A stretch of 64,000 bases of DNA from Fomitopsis serialis (taxonomy: Eukaryota > Basidiomycota > Agaricomycetes > Polyporales > Fomitopsidaceae). Below the pieces are notes generated by a model. That model worked only from the letters and a program-made list of their open reading frames with translations. It did no database searches and had not been told where the DNA came from. The stretch covers positions 302,555 through 366,554 of the forward strand of contig NW_025954994.1 of NCBI RefSeq assembly GCF_022376445.1. Reading direction: 5' to 3'. The translations under genes were made by a program, and so were the position numbers. This document shows, in pieces, positions 10,766 to 22,020 of this stretch (the first letter of the stretch is position 1; every line of letters starts with the position of its first letter).

Positions 10766-12570
10766 TCTACTCGACTGCATTACACCCTGCCATCCCGTTG
10801 TTGTACTTGTTGCACTTCCTCTGTTACTCGCTGTAGCTCCTTTGTATCTCACCAGCGCTGATGTCGTCCGTCATAATCTACTCTTACTGTAGCCCTCGCG
10901 CTTTCGCTTGTTGTACCGTCTCCGACTCGGATTGTTGTAGTAGTTGTCTCATACTCACTGTAGCCGATTTCGATCCTGTCCTCCTCTGATATTTGACGTG
11001 ATGCCGATGCGCCGTGTAGTGATGATGGTATACCTCTGGCTGAGAGGTTGAGACGTGAGACAGCTTGAAGCTTATAGCTTGGTGAGGAGGAGGAGGAGGA
11101 GGAGGAGGATCAAGCGCCGATGAGCTTCTACAGGACTTGCCTTATGCGGACGCGTGTTGTGGCTGATCCACGCCACGGACTCGGATGTGAGCGTGAGCGT
11201 TCGCCTTTTGGGCCGATCCTCCTGGTCGACTGGGTTCAAGAAGCAGCACATCTCCATCCTTGGCTACCGGCTTTCGATCTCCCCGCAGTGTCACTGTCAG
11301 AAATGATCAGCTACTTTCTGATATCGTCGACCTTCAAGTTGGGATCTGTCATGTCCTACCGCCACGGTCAACCACCGTGACTGAAGGCTTCCTGAGGACT
11401 TTCTAAAGCCTACTCGCATCATCACACATCGGAGTGGCCCGGAGAGCTGCCAGTGCGGACGCGGCCACTCTGTCAGCTCAAATGTCCGCTTTTCGCGCAT
11501 CCGTAGTGTGATGACCTGGATCGAGCGGGGTCCTCTTCGAGCTGGACCGTCGTGCGCTCGATGACCCAGATGCAGTATGTAACCGTGTGTAAGTCCGAGA
11601 CATCGGTCGTGCACGCGCCTAGCCTCACACTGTTCATCATTCAGTAGACATGCGGTATGTGCAGGGCTGATGGTGGGGATGCTACTCGGCTTTAGAGCTG
11701 CCCAAGAAGCGTGCAGCTGGCGTTTGGCTGACGTTGGTATTTATCCCTTTTTCAATATTCGGGACGCCGTTTGATGTTGATGGGACCTCCCTAGTGAGTT
11801 GGAATTTACCGCTCACCCGGGTCCTCATTCGTATACGGAGGTGTGCCGACACCCGCCTTCCTCAGCTGCAGGTGTGTAAGTCATCCTCTATTCGTCTGCG
11901 GCACTCTGAGATTCACGTATGCGTAGGCTCTAGGCTGCGTCGACGTGAAGCTTCGTGCCCTTCATCTGCGCCATTTCTGCGGGCCCCGCCTCGAGAGCTG
12001 GCTACAACAGATTCCGTGCCGCTTCTGGAACGCCGTCGCCCAAGCGCCATTGTTTCGGCGAGGACGGAGATCAGTGTTCGAATTTCCATTGCCGTTGACT
12101 CTGACATGTAGACCGCTCGCCCTCATCCGTCCACCAGAATGGCAGCGTACTTTCCGTCTATCTCATCTCGTCCATGGTGTGCAGATGCGCCGCAATCACC
12201 GAAGAGAAGCGGGTGGATTTTCCTCGCCGCCAGCCAGCCATAGCGAGACCAGGGCCAGGAGGCGGCGCCAGGCAGGTCCCCGTCGTTTTTTGCTGAATTC
12301 GCTTCCGATTTGACTTGGCCGACTGCTTCGATTTGGGATGCCAGCAGCGTCGACGCCCGCGAGCGCCAGGCACGTCAACTGTTGGGCCTCCATTGGCCGG
12401 CGCTGGCCTTGGTGACGTGCCGTCATCTAGCACGACCCGAACAGGCAGGACCCTTACCTGATACGGAAGCTGTGTACGAACGAGAGCCGCCTTTTCTCGG
12501 CACATCCTGAGCGATCGCAGAAGCAGCCCTGCGTTCTCGACGTTTCCGAGCTCCCGCCGCCGCACAGGCT
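10766..12570. other. Intergenic, no gene recognised
   Basis: The left part is pyrimidine-rich 3' UTR-like sequence. A GAG/AGG triplet run lies at 11083-11109. Several short ORFs overlap on both strands, and none resembles a known family. Confidence 0.4.
11083..11109 (+). repeat. (AGG)n microsatellite
   Basis: About nine uninterrupted GAG/AGG triplets. Confidence 0.9.
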
Positions 12571-12575
12571 CTGGA

Positions 12576-12581
12576 TATAAA
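12576..12581 (+). promoter_or_regulatory. TATA box of the PriA-like gene
   Basis: TATAAA within ctctggatataaagagc, 122 bp before the ATG at 12703, followed by a pyrimidine-rich leader (tccctccttcctctcc) typical of basidiomycete transcription starts. Confidence 0.6.
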
Positions 12582-12702
12582 GAGCAGGGGCGCGTCGAGT
12601 CGGCCGCATCCCTCCTTCCTCTCCTCCATCCCCTCCTCGTGTCCTCGACACAGTCAGTCCTTACTCTCGCGGACTCCCCACACCGGTCTAGCCAAGTCCA
12701 AG

Positions 12703-13951
12703 ATGCGCATCCTCTCCGCGTTCCTCCTCTTCCTCGGCACGGGCATCACAGCCTTCGCCCACCCGCGCAACGCCCCGCCGCCGCCGAGGCCCCTCCCGGG
12801 CGCCCGCGCGCTCAAGCAGGCCCATGTCCTGCGTTCGTCCGAGGACACCTGCGGGCACCTCACTGGCTCCGCACTTCAGCTCGCTGCCGTTGATCTCGCC
12901 CTCGAGCTTACTGCGGACGTGCTCGGCATTCTGCTCGGCCTCGACATCTGTCTGTGTCTCTCGCTTCTCCCGCTCGAGCTCGACGTCGGTCTCGGCTTGG
13001 ACGCGCTCGTGCCGCTCCTGGGTCTCGGAGACCTGAATCTCCTTCTCGAGGCTGCGGTGAGTGCTCGCGAGAGATGATTGCTCGAGAACATGTGATTGGA
13101 CAGCGCTATTGATGCTGATTTACGTGCACAGATCAACATCGGTCCGATTGACGGCACGCACTGCACGCACTGACCTACCGCCATACGCACGGCGCTCCCA
13201 CCTGCGGCTCGAGCATCTCTGCGGATGGAACTGCAAGCCGCCATATGTCAAGCAGGGCGACCAGTGCGTGTGCCCCGCACCTGGAAGGAATGCAACGGTG
13301 TCTGCGGCTCTTCCCGAAGGTATGCGCGCATATAGTCAACCAAAGGCAGAACCTCACTTGTTCGTCAGGGTGCGGTTCGTCAACTCCCTGGAAGCGTGAT
13401 GCTATCGGAAACCGCCCTCGAGTGACACCGGCGTCGCCCGGACGCTCGCTGCTGCACAGGCGACGTGCGGTAGAGATGAGATCGTGAGTCTAAGAATACG
13501 TCCACATACTGGGAAGGCTCATTGCTCGACAGGTATGTGGCGTCTATGGCGGATCGCCCCTCGGGTTTGAGTGTCTCAACGTGAACAAGACACTTGAGAG
13601 CTGTAAGAGTCGTCTTTTCTGATAATCCTTGCTGATATTGACTGGGTTCATTCAGGCGGTGGATGCACGGTTCCGAACCCGTTCCTGTCCGTTACCGGTG
13701 GTGCCGCTGTCTCCGCGCCTGGCGTAGGCATAGCGAAAGCTACTGGCGTAGACTGCTCGTCCATCTCCGGCGTCGCCGGGGTCTCGTGTGTTGCGGGACG
13801 GTGCGCCGTGAGCAGTTGCGGCGCGGGCTGGGTCGTGAACAGCAGTGGAGACGGTTGCGTCCACGTGAGCGCTCTTGCGGTACAGCAGAAGCGTTCTGAG
13901 GGTTTACTCATCGACCTGGTGGCGGATGTGGTGGCGGATGTGCAACTCTGA
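12703..13951 (+). pseudogene. PriA-like cysteine-rich secreted protein, reading frame disrupted
   Basis: The N-terminus MRILSAFLLFLGTGITAFA is a clear signal peptide. Exon blocks: 12703-13056, 13132-13319, 13369-13483, 13533-13602 and 13656-13951. Landmarks of the secreted PriA-type family (first described from shiitake primordia) are present in order: CLCLSLLP, CGWNCKPPYVKQGDQCVC, CGVYGGSPLGFEC, LESCGGC (split by the last intron), GVDCSSISGV, SCVAGRCAVSSC and GWVVNSSGDGC. The frames do not all join. A stop at 13171-13173 (after DGTHCTH) must be bypassed by a shift, and exon 3 leaves in phase 2 while the CGVYGG exon needs phase 0. Inside exon 2 two short stretches (KECNGVCGS and APTCGSSIS) are coded in other frames, as if by compensated indels. 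It is either a young pseudogene or an assembly with indels. The family is usually extracellular or cell-wall; its biochemical role is unknown. Confidence 0.72.
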
Positions 13952-14510
13952 AGAAAGGGGATATGGGGAACAAAACTCTCCATGAAGGGGAACCTGGATA
14001 ATTCTTACTACTGTCGTTCGCTGTCGTTCATTGTCAGTCGCGCTCTTTACCGTGTCGTCTTCGTTTGGGTTCGCTTTCGCGGTTGTACGCGCTTGATACT
14101 CTCTGGGCTACCTTACCTCCACCTTTGATTTTTTGTTCTCTGGGACGTCGTTGTCGTCCTCGCCGTCGGTTATAGCATATACTGTCGCTGTAGAACGCTT
14201 TGGTTGTTTGTTTGTCGGAGGTTTTAATGTTGGGCGTTGGGATGTTGTGGACAAGGACAAGCGTTGTCGTGTACAGGACGCTTGTCGTAGGGTTATATGA
14301 TGGAGATTGAATGGGTACGATGATAGCTACGTATTGGGCGTCGCTCGGATTCTGGACGTGATGAATGAGAGGTGCCTTTTGGAGCCGCATGAGTGGTATA
14401 CACATGTGCGTCGAACTCGATGCGACGAGGCGTATGTACATGCACTGACTCTATTCATCCGGTTGGCCGGTCTTCGGTGAGAGAACGCACACATGTACGT
14501 CAAGGTACTA
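13952..14510. other. Intergenic, no gene recognised
   Basis: Probable 3' UTR of the PriA-like gene followed by sequence with no recognisable coding content. Confidence 0.4.
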
Positions 14511-15389
14511 TTACTTAGTAGGGGACCCTGCGGCCCCAGAGCAAAGCGGCGGTAGCGAAGCCGACCCCGCCCCCCGTCCCTCAGGCGCGAGTGCATGCGT
14601 GCGTGCATCCGGGTCCTTGTCCTGCGTGTCGGTCCCTGTCTCGGTCCCTGTCTCAGTTCCGTATGCGGGCCTGTGGTGTGGTGTGGTGTGGTCGTAGTAG
14701 CTCGGGATGTCGAGACATGGGAAGCTCGGTGTTGGGGATGGGGATGGGGATGGGGTCTTGGACGGACGTGGGGTGCTGGACGTGGGGAGTTCTGGGGCCG
14801 AGTCGTCTGGGAGGGTGGACGACGGGGCGGAGGGTGGCTGGGGTGACGGGCGGATGACGGAGGGAGGCGAAGGCGCGACGAAGGGTGGATGCGGCGGGGG
14901 CGCGGCGGAGATGGGGGACGAGGACCGGCCCTGTCCGGGTCGCTGTCCGGGCGAGGGGCCCGCTGGGCCTGGGACGGGCGCGGGAGACTTGGGCGGTCGG
15001 CGACGCTGGGTGGCTTTTGGATTCGGAGGGCCGTTCTTTGCGGACTCGGACTCGGACTCGGACTCGGACTCGGAGGAGTGTGGAGTGTGAGGACTATATG
15101 GATATGAGTCGGTTCGAGGGCTCTCTTTCGCGATCGATGAGGCCGTGTTCAAGTTCGGAGCGGACGGTCGGCCATTCGGGGAGGGTGGGGTGTGCTCTTG
15201 GGCGTAGGTTGACTTCCGCTGCAGTGTAGGCGCGGAGATTGCGAACGGGGCAGGTCGGTCGTAGCCTGAGAGAGGTGAATGTGTACCGTGGTCGATGTAG
15301 AGGAGATGATGCTGTTTGCAGTGAAAGCGGGAAGCGTACGTAAGGCAGGCTGCTGCTTGATTGGGGAAGTGCGCACGAGTAGATGCCAC
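14511..15389 (-). CDS. Hypothetical Pro/Ser-rich low-complexity protein (up to 292 aa)
   Basis: One uninterrupted ORF on the minus strand. The protein begins with a mixed-composition stretch (LTYASRFHCKQHHLLYI), then becomes almost entirely Pro, Ser, Thr and charged residues. It has a Ser-Glu repeat (coded by GGACTC hexamers at 15042-15073), a Pro/Ser-rich middle and a Thr-Glu-Thr-Gly repeat near the C-terminus. No domain is visible. Length alone is weak evidence, because simple repeats keep frames open by chance; the opposite strand is also open here. If real, it would be an intrinsically disordered protein. No typical promoter or intron was identified. Confidence 0.35.
   Translation of the reverse strand: MASTRAHFPNQAAACLTYASRFHCKQHHLLYIDHGTHSPLSGYDRPAPFAISAPTLQRKSTYAQEHTPPSPNGRPSAPNLNTASSIAKESPRTDSYPYSPHTPHSSESESESESESAKNGPPNPKATQRRRPPKSPAPVPGPAGPSPGQRPGQGRSSSPISAAPPPHPPFVAPSPPSVIRPSPQPPSAPSSTLPDDSAPELPTSSTPRPSKTPSPSPSPTPSFPCLDIPSYYDHTTPHHRPAYGTETGTETGTDTQDKDPDARTHALAPEGRGAGSASLPPLCSGAAGSPTK
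15042..15073 (+). repeat. (GGACTC)n hexanucleotide repeat
   Basis: About five and a half perfect GGACTC units. A second short repeat of GGGGAT units lies near 14733-14755. Confidence 0.9.
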
Positions 15390-17966
15390 TACGACGCGGC
15401 CTCGACGGGCTCATAGCATATCGCAAATGCAGCTCAGTTTCTGCAGAAGGATGTAGAATCCGGATTGCTGACACGCACCGTACGATCCTAGGAGGCGGAG
15501 AGGCCCCAAGTCGCAGACAGAAGCAAGTTGAAGCTACCTAGTTATAGCGAGCCTGATTATCAGTGGTGTACATACCGGTACTGCAGTACACAGGGGGCGG
15601 AGAGAGCGAGGATTTAGGCGGTTAGCAATCATACATATCATGTCGCTCGGTATCGGCTAGGCATGGCATGCTAGCTCGAGGGACTCGGAGACGGGTTGGG
15701 ATGGGGACGAAGCCTGTTCAGCGGGGCAGCAAAATGTTTGCAGTCAAAACGGGTCTGAGCAGAAACATCAGTGAGTCCTCTGCACAGAAGAGGGTGTCGT
15801 TCAGCAGTTTGAATCTCGTCGCTCGTGTCGGACACACGGACACAAGTGGCAGAGGAGCGCAGCCACAACCGCGTTGAACACGTGCCTCCGGAAGCGCGTC
15901 GTGGCGGTTTGCCTTGAACCGTCTCTCATTCCGTTCTCGCCTTGCCACCCTCGCACTCAATACGCAAGATTCCCAGCGATGAAGTACGAAAGACGTTGCG
16001 CAATGTGAGACGCATATCAGTAAAATCCATATCGAAGGGCGGCGTGTGGTACGTGGCAACGACAGTCAACCTCGTACAGTCGTGTTCGGCCTAGCTTACC
16101 GCGCATATAGTAGTACTATGCCTGGAGAACGTCTCCGTTGCGAGCAAGGCCCAATCGCGAGTTTGAACCATCTCGGGCGCGCCACGTTACGCGGGTATAC
16201 GGTAGCTCACCCATCCTGTGTGAAGTTCTCAATGGGGCGCCGGCGGACAGAAACGCATCATGCTTACAGGCGGTGCTACGATGTTACTGCACCAACCGGG
16301 CCACCTGATTCATCGCGCGCCGTCGGTGTCTTTCGCTCACCGGGCAAGTAGAACACATCGTGCTGCGTAGCCCTCGTACTGGACACGCGATGGATGGTTC
16401 CTCCTCGCTTCGCAGCATGTTGTTACTAACACGGCTATGCACGTATGCAGGTGCCATGTTGAGATCACCTCTCCGATGGGGGCGTATGTTCACATATTCG
16501 TGTGGCGTCTCCAGCAATCGCCAAGGGTCGAGCGTATACGCCGCACCGGCCGCTAGATGACGACCTAGGACACCACTCAATGTCGATATGCAGCGCGAAG
16601 GAAGCGGGAGGAAGGGACCAGCTGCAGCGGACGAGCGGCGCGATTTCGCCGACCGATTAGGAGGCAATGGTGATCTTTCGTGGTAGTACGGGAATGTCGG
16701 GAAAGAGGTCGGCGCTGAGGAACGGGCGAGTCGCGGCGGCACGGCCTCCTAGTGCCTAGTCCAATGACTGAAGAGTTAAACTACCCGGGCGACGTCCTTG
16801 CGCTAAGCATCCTTGCCTCAAATCTGCTGAAATCGTTGTCTTACAGATCGTCGAAAGCGTTCCGTCTACCGCGGTGTTGCTAACGATGTATTTTGGCGGT
16901 GCGCCATTCTACACGCGGTAGACCAATGCCCCTCTATATATTAGCCTGACACTCAACACTACAACAGGTTTCATGCACTGTATGCGTGGCAAATACGTGC
17001 TCAGCGACCAGAACTGAGACTACCCCTGGTCTTGCTGCATCTCCCGACGAATGTCAAAGTACCAGGCAGGAAGCCTTTGTTGTCCGACCACGACGTCTGA
17101 CGCTCGACGAAGACTGCTGTGAGTCGTCTTCGAATTCGATTGGACGATACGCCGCAGCGACAGCTGCCTTGGCCAGGCTGTCGTGTGTCTTAGCTTCTGT
17201 CTAGTCGGCGCCACACGTGCGATTACTCGCCCAATCGGAACCGCCGGTCATGGCGCACAGCACGGTTTGAACCACACGACAGCTGTCCTGCGGCCAGATC
17301 GCGCGCCGGCAACGCAGCATCGATGGATATGTACGCCGTGCTCTTACCGACTCTTGGTCATCCATTGTTGACTGCAGTCGGCGTTCAGATGATTTCAGTG
17401 ACATGCTGGTGCGCAGGAGCATCTTCGGTACACCCGTCATTCGCGGTGCAAACTACGACCTGTCGGTGTACAATGGGCGGGGTCCGATTCTTGACGCTGA
17501 ACCACCGTGACGGCGCTTGGAAGGTAAGGTTCTTGATGTCGAAGCCATCCCCGTCTATCCGCGCACCGTCGAGCTCGTTCCCAGCCCGCGCTCGTTCTTA
17601 CGACTGCGTGCCGTGCAGTAACCGAGCTTCGTGCTTGTCTTTCGTAGCAGCGTCCGGAATGCGTTCGCGCACAGACTGTGTTGCGTTGGTGGAACGCACG
17701 ACTGGCCGCCGCTCGCGCGGCAATGCTGTCGGTCAGTTCATGTGTATTTGACAGGCGGCATCATTGGGGTCTCGCCGCGTGCAGTCAGGTGTCCGGACAC
17801 TTGGAAATTCCGCTCGTCTGCTGACGCTATTGACAGGCAAACACCACCACACAAGATCCTCGTATATATGAGCGACTGGGTTAGTCGGATTGCGCTTCCC
17901 GAACCCTCACTCGTCGCGCTACTCCACCGGCAACGATGACGAACACTCCAGACCCGGGAACCATAG
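15390..17966. other. Intergenic, no gene recognised
   Basis: Sequence of ordinary GC and CpG content with only short overlapping ORFs. The ORF at 17323-17751 has a hydrophobic start but no recognisable family. Confidence 0.4.
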
Positions 17967-18174
17967 TAGCAGCATGCCAGATATTGAGAAGGTAGGCCCA
18001 GCCATTGTTGATCACCGAAAGATGTATTAAGCAACATGCAGAACAAAACAGCACCTCGAGGAAGATCCACAGCTTTCTCATCTAAGCATGGATTTCCAAG
18101 TCAACTGTGAGTAATGTACACAAGTACTCTGGTTGATTCTGAGGACTTCAATAGTCTGGACCATCACATTGAGC

Positions 18175-21100
18175 ATGTTATCTATTGCTTCTCCTGCCCT
18201 GGCACCATTTGTTGCAGGCCAACTTGTCTCAGATATTGAGTTCTTCACCTCAAGAGCTATTGCTTGGCTAAAGCAGAGCCCAATTGCTTCAATATGGGCA
18301 CAATGTAGTTCTTGTCTGGTCTATGCTTCTGGAATAGGTCAGACAGACAATGCCAGAGCTCACTCAGTGTGTGGTGCTGCCTATTGTAGCATTGGGGAGT
18401 TTGAGATGACCAGGGATATTCAAACCCTCAATAAAGGCATCAGGCTCTACACAGATGCCATTGTCCTGTTTGGTCAAACTGAGGTTCCTGCTGCATGTCA
18501 CATGAGTTTAGGACATGGATACCATCTCAGATACAAGGAGTCAAATGAAAGGTCTGACCTTGAAAAGTCTTGTTTTTTCAAGCAGCAGGGAGTGAATTCT
18601 ACTCCCATAGATGATGGAAGTAGGCCAGCTGTTCTGGCAAGCTTGGCTACTTCTTACCAGTCCTGTTTTGACAACTCAAAGACTTTATCAGACATAGACA
18701 AAGTCATTGCTTCACTCAAAAAGGCCATTGAGATATCCTCACAGGAATTTGGCTATCTGACCAACCTTGGTGGTGCATATTGTCAGTGTTATTTGACCAG
18801 TCACATGCTTCCTGACCTCCAAGATGCAATTGAGTCATTAGAAAAAGGCATCTCAATTGCTCCCAAAGGGTATATTCATCTCTATGCTTTGTGGAAAACC
18901 CTTGCTGAGGCATATCAAGAACTGTTTGAGAGTACTCACAATCAAATGCATGGGCTGGAAGTTATCAAAGCCTGTCAGAAGGCACTCTCTGTGAAGTATC
19001 CAGACAGGTTTGGATGCTTGACAGACATTGTTCTTGCCTCAATGGTGGATGCTACACCACAGCACAAATGGTTAAATATCAATGAACTTGTGAATGCACT
19101 TCAAGGAACTTTGGACATCACAACTCTGTATGATGTTCACCTTTGGTTTCTGAGTAAAATATTCTTGAAACTCTACAACCTTGAGGGAGATTTAGCATAT
19201 ATTGTGATGGCTATCCCAGTGTTCAAGAAATTGGTTGAGCTCTGCACATCATCAACTCTTAGAGTAGACATTATTGTCAACCTAGCATATGCCTATCAGG
19301 CTCAGTTCCTTCAGTTACATGCACTCTCAGACATTGAAGAGGCTATCACCTTGCTGTTGGAAGCCTCAGAATCTACATATGACAGATATCACAGCTTGCA
19401 CAATTTAGGAAATGCTTACAGTGCCCGCTATCGCCTTCTAAGGGAGCAACCAGATATTGAACATGCTATCCTTGCCCTTCGGGAAGCTGCTGATCTAATA
19501 CCAGCCAGTCATCTAGATAGGCCACTTTACTTGGATAATCTGGGTGCTGCATACATGACTCAGTTTGAGCATGATAAAAAGAAACATATCATAGACCAAG
19601 CAATATCCACTAAAGAGAAGGCATTACAGATCCCCTTCATCACTGAGCCAAGAAGATATGATGTGCTCTGCTCTCTTGGAGGTGCATACAGTGTCAGATT
19701 TAAGACATTCCAGGATCCTTCTGATATATCTAAGGCTATCACATTGCAAGAAACTGTGATTGATCACTTTCCAGATATAAATATGTGGAAGCCTGGTTGG
19801 CTTAACAATCTGGGCCAGTCCTATTATCTGAGATTCAGACTCAATAACCACCCATCAGACCTGGTCCAGGCACTAAGAAGGGTTGAGCAAGCAGTCCAAT
19901 TGACACCTAGGGACCATGCACACTTGGCACATAGGCTCATGGCTCTGGGTATTCTGACCCTGAATTTACCATCTCCTGCTTCAGGTACAACAGTGCAAAA
20001 GTCTATCCAATGTTTCAGAGAAGCAACATACTGTCATACAGCAGCACCAAGTATAAGGGTGCAGTCTGCTCTTTGCTGGGCTCAATGTGCTTTTCTACAA
20101 GGAGAAGAATTATATCCTGAGGTTGTCCAGGCATTCACAGTGATGTTCAGCCTTTTACCTAGTGCTGTATGGCTAGGACAGACCATTCAAGGACAATATG
20201 CTCAACTTACACAATATAGCTTGGATGATGTGGCTGGTACTGCTGCAATGGTTGCCATTGTCATGAGAAATCTTACTCAAGCAGTTGAATGGATTGAACA
20301 GGGAAGATCAATTGTGTGGAACAGGCTATTACAGCTGAGATCTCCTTTAGATGATTTATTCAAGGCAGATGAGTATCTGGCAAATGAGCTCAAGATGGTT
20401 GCTAGGCAAATGGAACATGTGAGTCTCACAAGGAATCAATACATGGTGTCCAAGTGAGAGATATTCAAGTTGAGAAAGCAGCTCAATCTCACAGGAAGTT
20501 AGCTGCAAAGTGGGACTCACTCTTGCAGCATGCACAAGAATTGCCTGGCTTCAAACATTTCCTAAAGCCAATGCCCTTCACTGGATTGTTGGATGTGGCC
20601 AAGCAGTGCCCACTGATCATGCTCTCTATGATGATTAGTGACCATGCATCTGTATGTGATGCTCTGGTGCTCATGCCTGATAACAAAGATGTCAAGCATG
20701 TATCTCTCACAGCAATGACATGGGGCATCATAGATAACCTCTGCATATCCATGAGTAATGTAGCTAACACCCATGCTGCCCAAGGGTCAGCAGATGCAAC
20801 TGTAGATCAGAGGCTTGCATCTCTGAAGCCTGTTAGAAATTGTCAGAATCAATCATTCCATGATATTCTCAAGGTCCTCTGGACTCATGTTGTGTTACCA
20901 ATCCTGCAAGCACTTGCTGTTTCAGTAAGTACTACTGTCACTCACTGTTATATAGTGATGGTTGACTGATCACTTGCACTTCCACAGATTTCACCACAGA
21001 GCCAATTGCCACATTTTTGGTGGTGTGTTAGTGGCCCTCTTGCATTCCTTCCAATTCATGCTGCAGGAGACTACTCCCAAAGTGAACCAGGCCATAAGAT

Positions 21101-21791
21101 ATCTGACTATATCATTTCATCTTACACACCCACCCTGTCAGCATTGCTCATGGCTAGGCAGAAGAAGGTCAACAATAACCCACACCTATTGGGTATTTGC
21201 CAGGCTGAGAATGATAGGGCTCACAATCTTCCATATGTCAAAGAGGAATGGATGCACATCCAGCAATTGGCTCTAGACAGTGATGTGAGTTGCTCCAGCC
21301 TAGAGAATGCTGAAGCTTCTGTTGCCAATGTGCTCTCAAAGATTCCTACAGCCAACTGGGTGCATTTTGCTTGTCATGCCTCACAGGATACCCTAAGGCC
21401 CACTGACAGTGCATTCATCCTGAATGATAATGACTTGAGGCTTATCACATTGATGCAAGTGAAATTGCCAAATGCAGACTTTGCATTCCTATCAGCTTGC
21501 CAAACTGCTGCTGGGGACCCAAAGTTATCCAACCAAGCAGTGCACTTAGCTGCTGGGATGCTGTATGCTGGGTTCAGGAGTGTCATTGCCACTATGTGGT
21601 CCATAAATGACTGTGATGGTCCTGAGGTTGCCAAAGAGGTCTACTCTCACTTGCTAGCAACCAAGGACAGTACCCAGGCTGCATATGCTCTTCATCATGC
21701 TATGCAAAAACTGAGGATCAAGCCAGAGTACAACAACCTCAAGGATTCTTCATTCCTTGCTTGGGTTCCATTCATCCATCTTGGCTGTTGA
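18175..21791 (+). CDS. TPR-CHAT protein (caspase-like CHAT peptidase domain after TPR array), about 1165 aa
   Basis: Exons 18175-20418, 20475-20924 and 20988-21791 join in frame. The first ~650 residues are degenerate tetratricopeptide-type repeats with the recurring pattern LxNLGxAYxxRF (HNLGNAYSARY, LDNLGAAYMTQF, LNNLGQSYYLRF). The C-terminus is a CHAT domain (clan CD cysteine peptidase, caspase/HetF-associated). GPLAFLPIHAAG and SSYTPTLSALL precede the catalytic His in VHFACHASQ (codon 21375-21377) and Cys in FLSACQTAAGD (codon 21498-21500). Both dyad residues are present. Such proteins are expanded in Agaricomycetes; substrates are unknown, and a cell-death or signalling role is only inferred from prokaryotic relatives. 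The second intron (20925-20987) is clear. The first (20419-20474) has a good donor but an unusual gag acceptor, so a frameshift there is possible. The start is unsure: the first in-frame ATG is at 18175, and an upstream exon (ATG at 18086) may exist. Confidence 0.88.
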
Positions 21792-21807
21792 GATGCACTA
21801 GTGTTCT

Positions 21808-22020
21808 TCATGTACAGATGAGTTGGTGTATCTGTTGTACAGTAGTTCCTGGCCCCTATGCCCTCTATCATGTATTGTTGTTGATCCTTGGTTTTTTTCT
21901 TGTGTACTACTACAGATAGCACTTCATTTGGCTGGTATGTACAAATGCCACATCTGTTGTACAGTAGCTGATGACACCTATGTACTCCACCTTGTCTGTT
22001 GTCCTTGTTCTTGTGTATAA
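21808..22020 (+). repeat. Imperfect direct duplication in the CHAT gene 3' flank
   Basis: Two ~90-100 bp units (about 21808-21909 and 21935-22020) share ATGTACA(G/A)ATG, ATCTGTTGTACAGTAG, CCTATG and TTCTTGTGTA in the same order. The offset is about 120 bp. Confidence 0.7.

Noticed and set aside
14700..15090. Plus-strand Gly/Arg-rich ORF opposite the Pro/Ser ORF
   Set aside because: It is the mirror of simple repeats (GGACTC, GGGGAT) and has no domain; only the minus ORF is kept, with low confidence.
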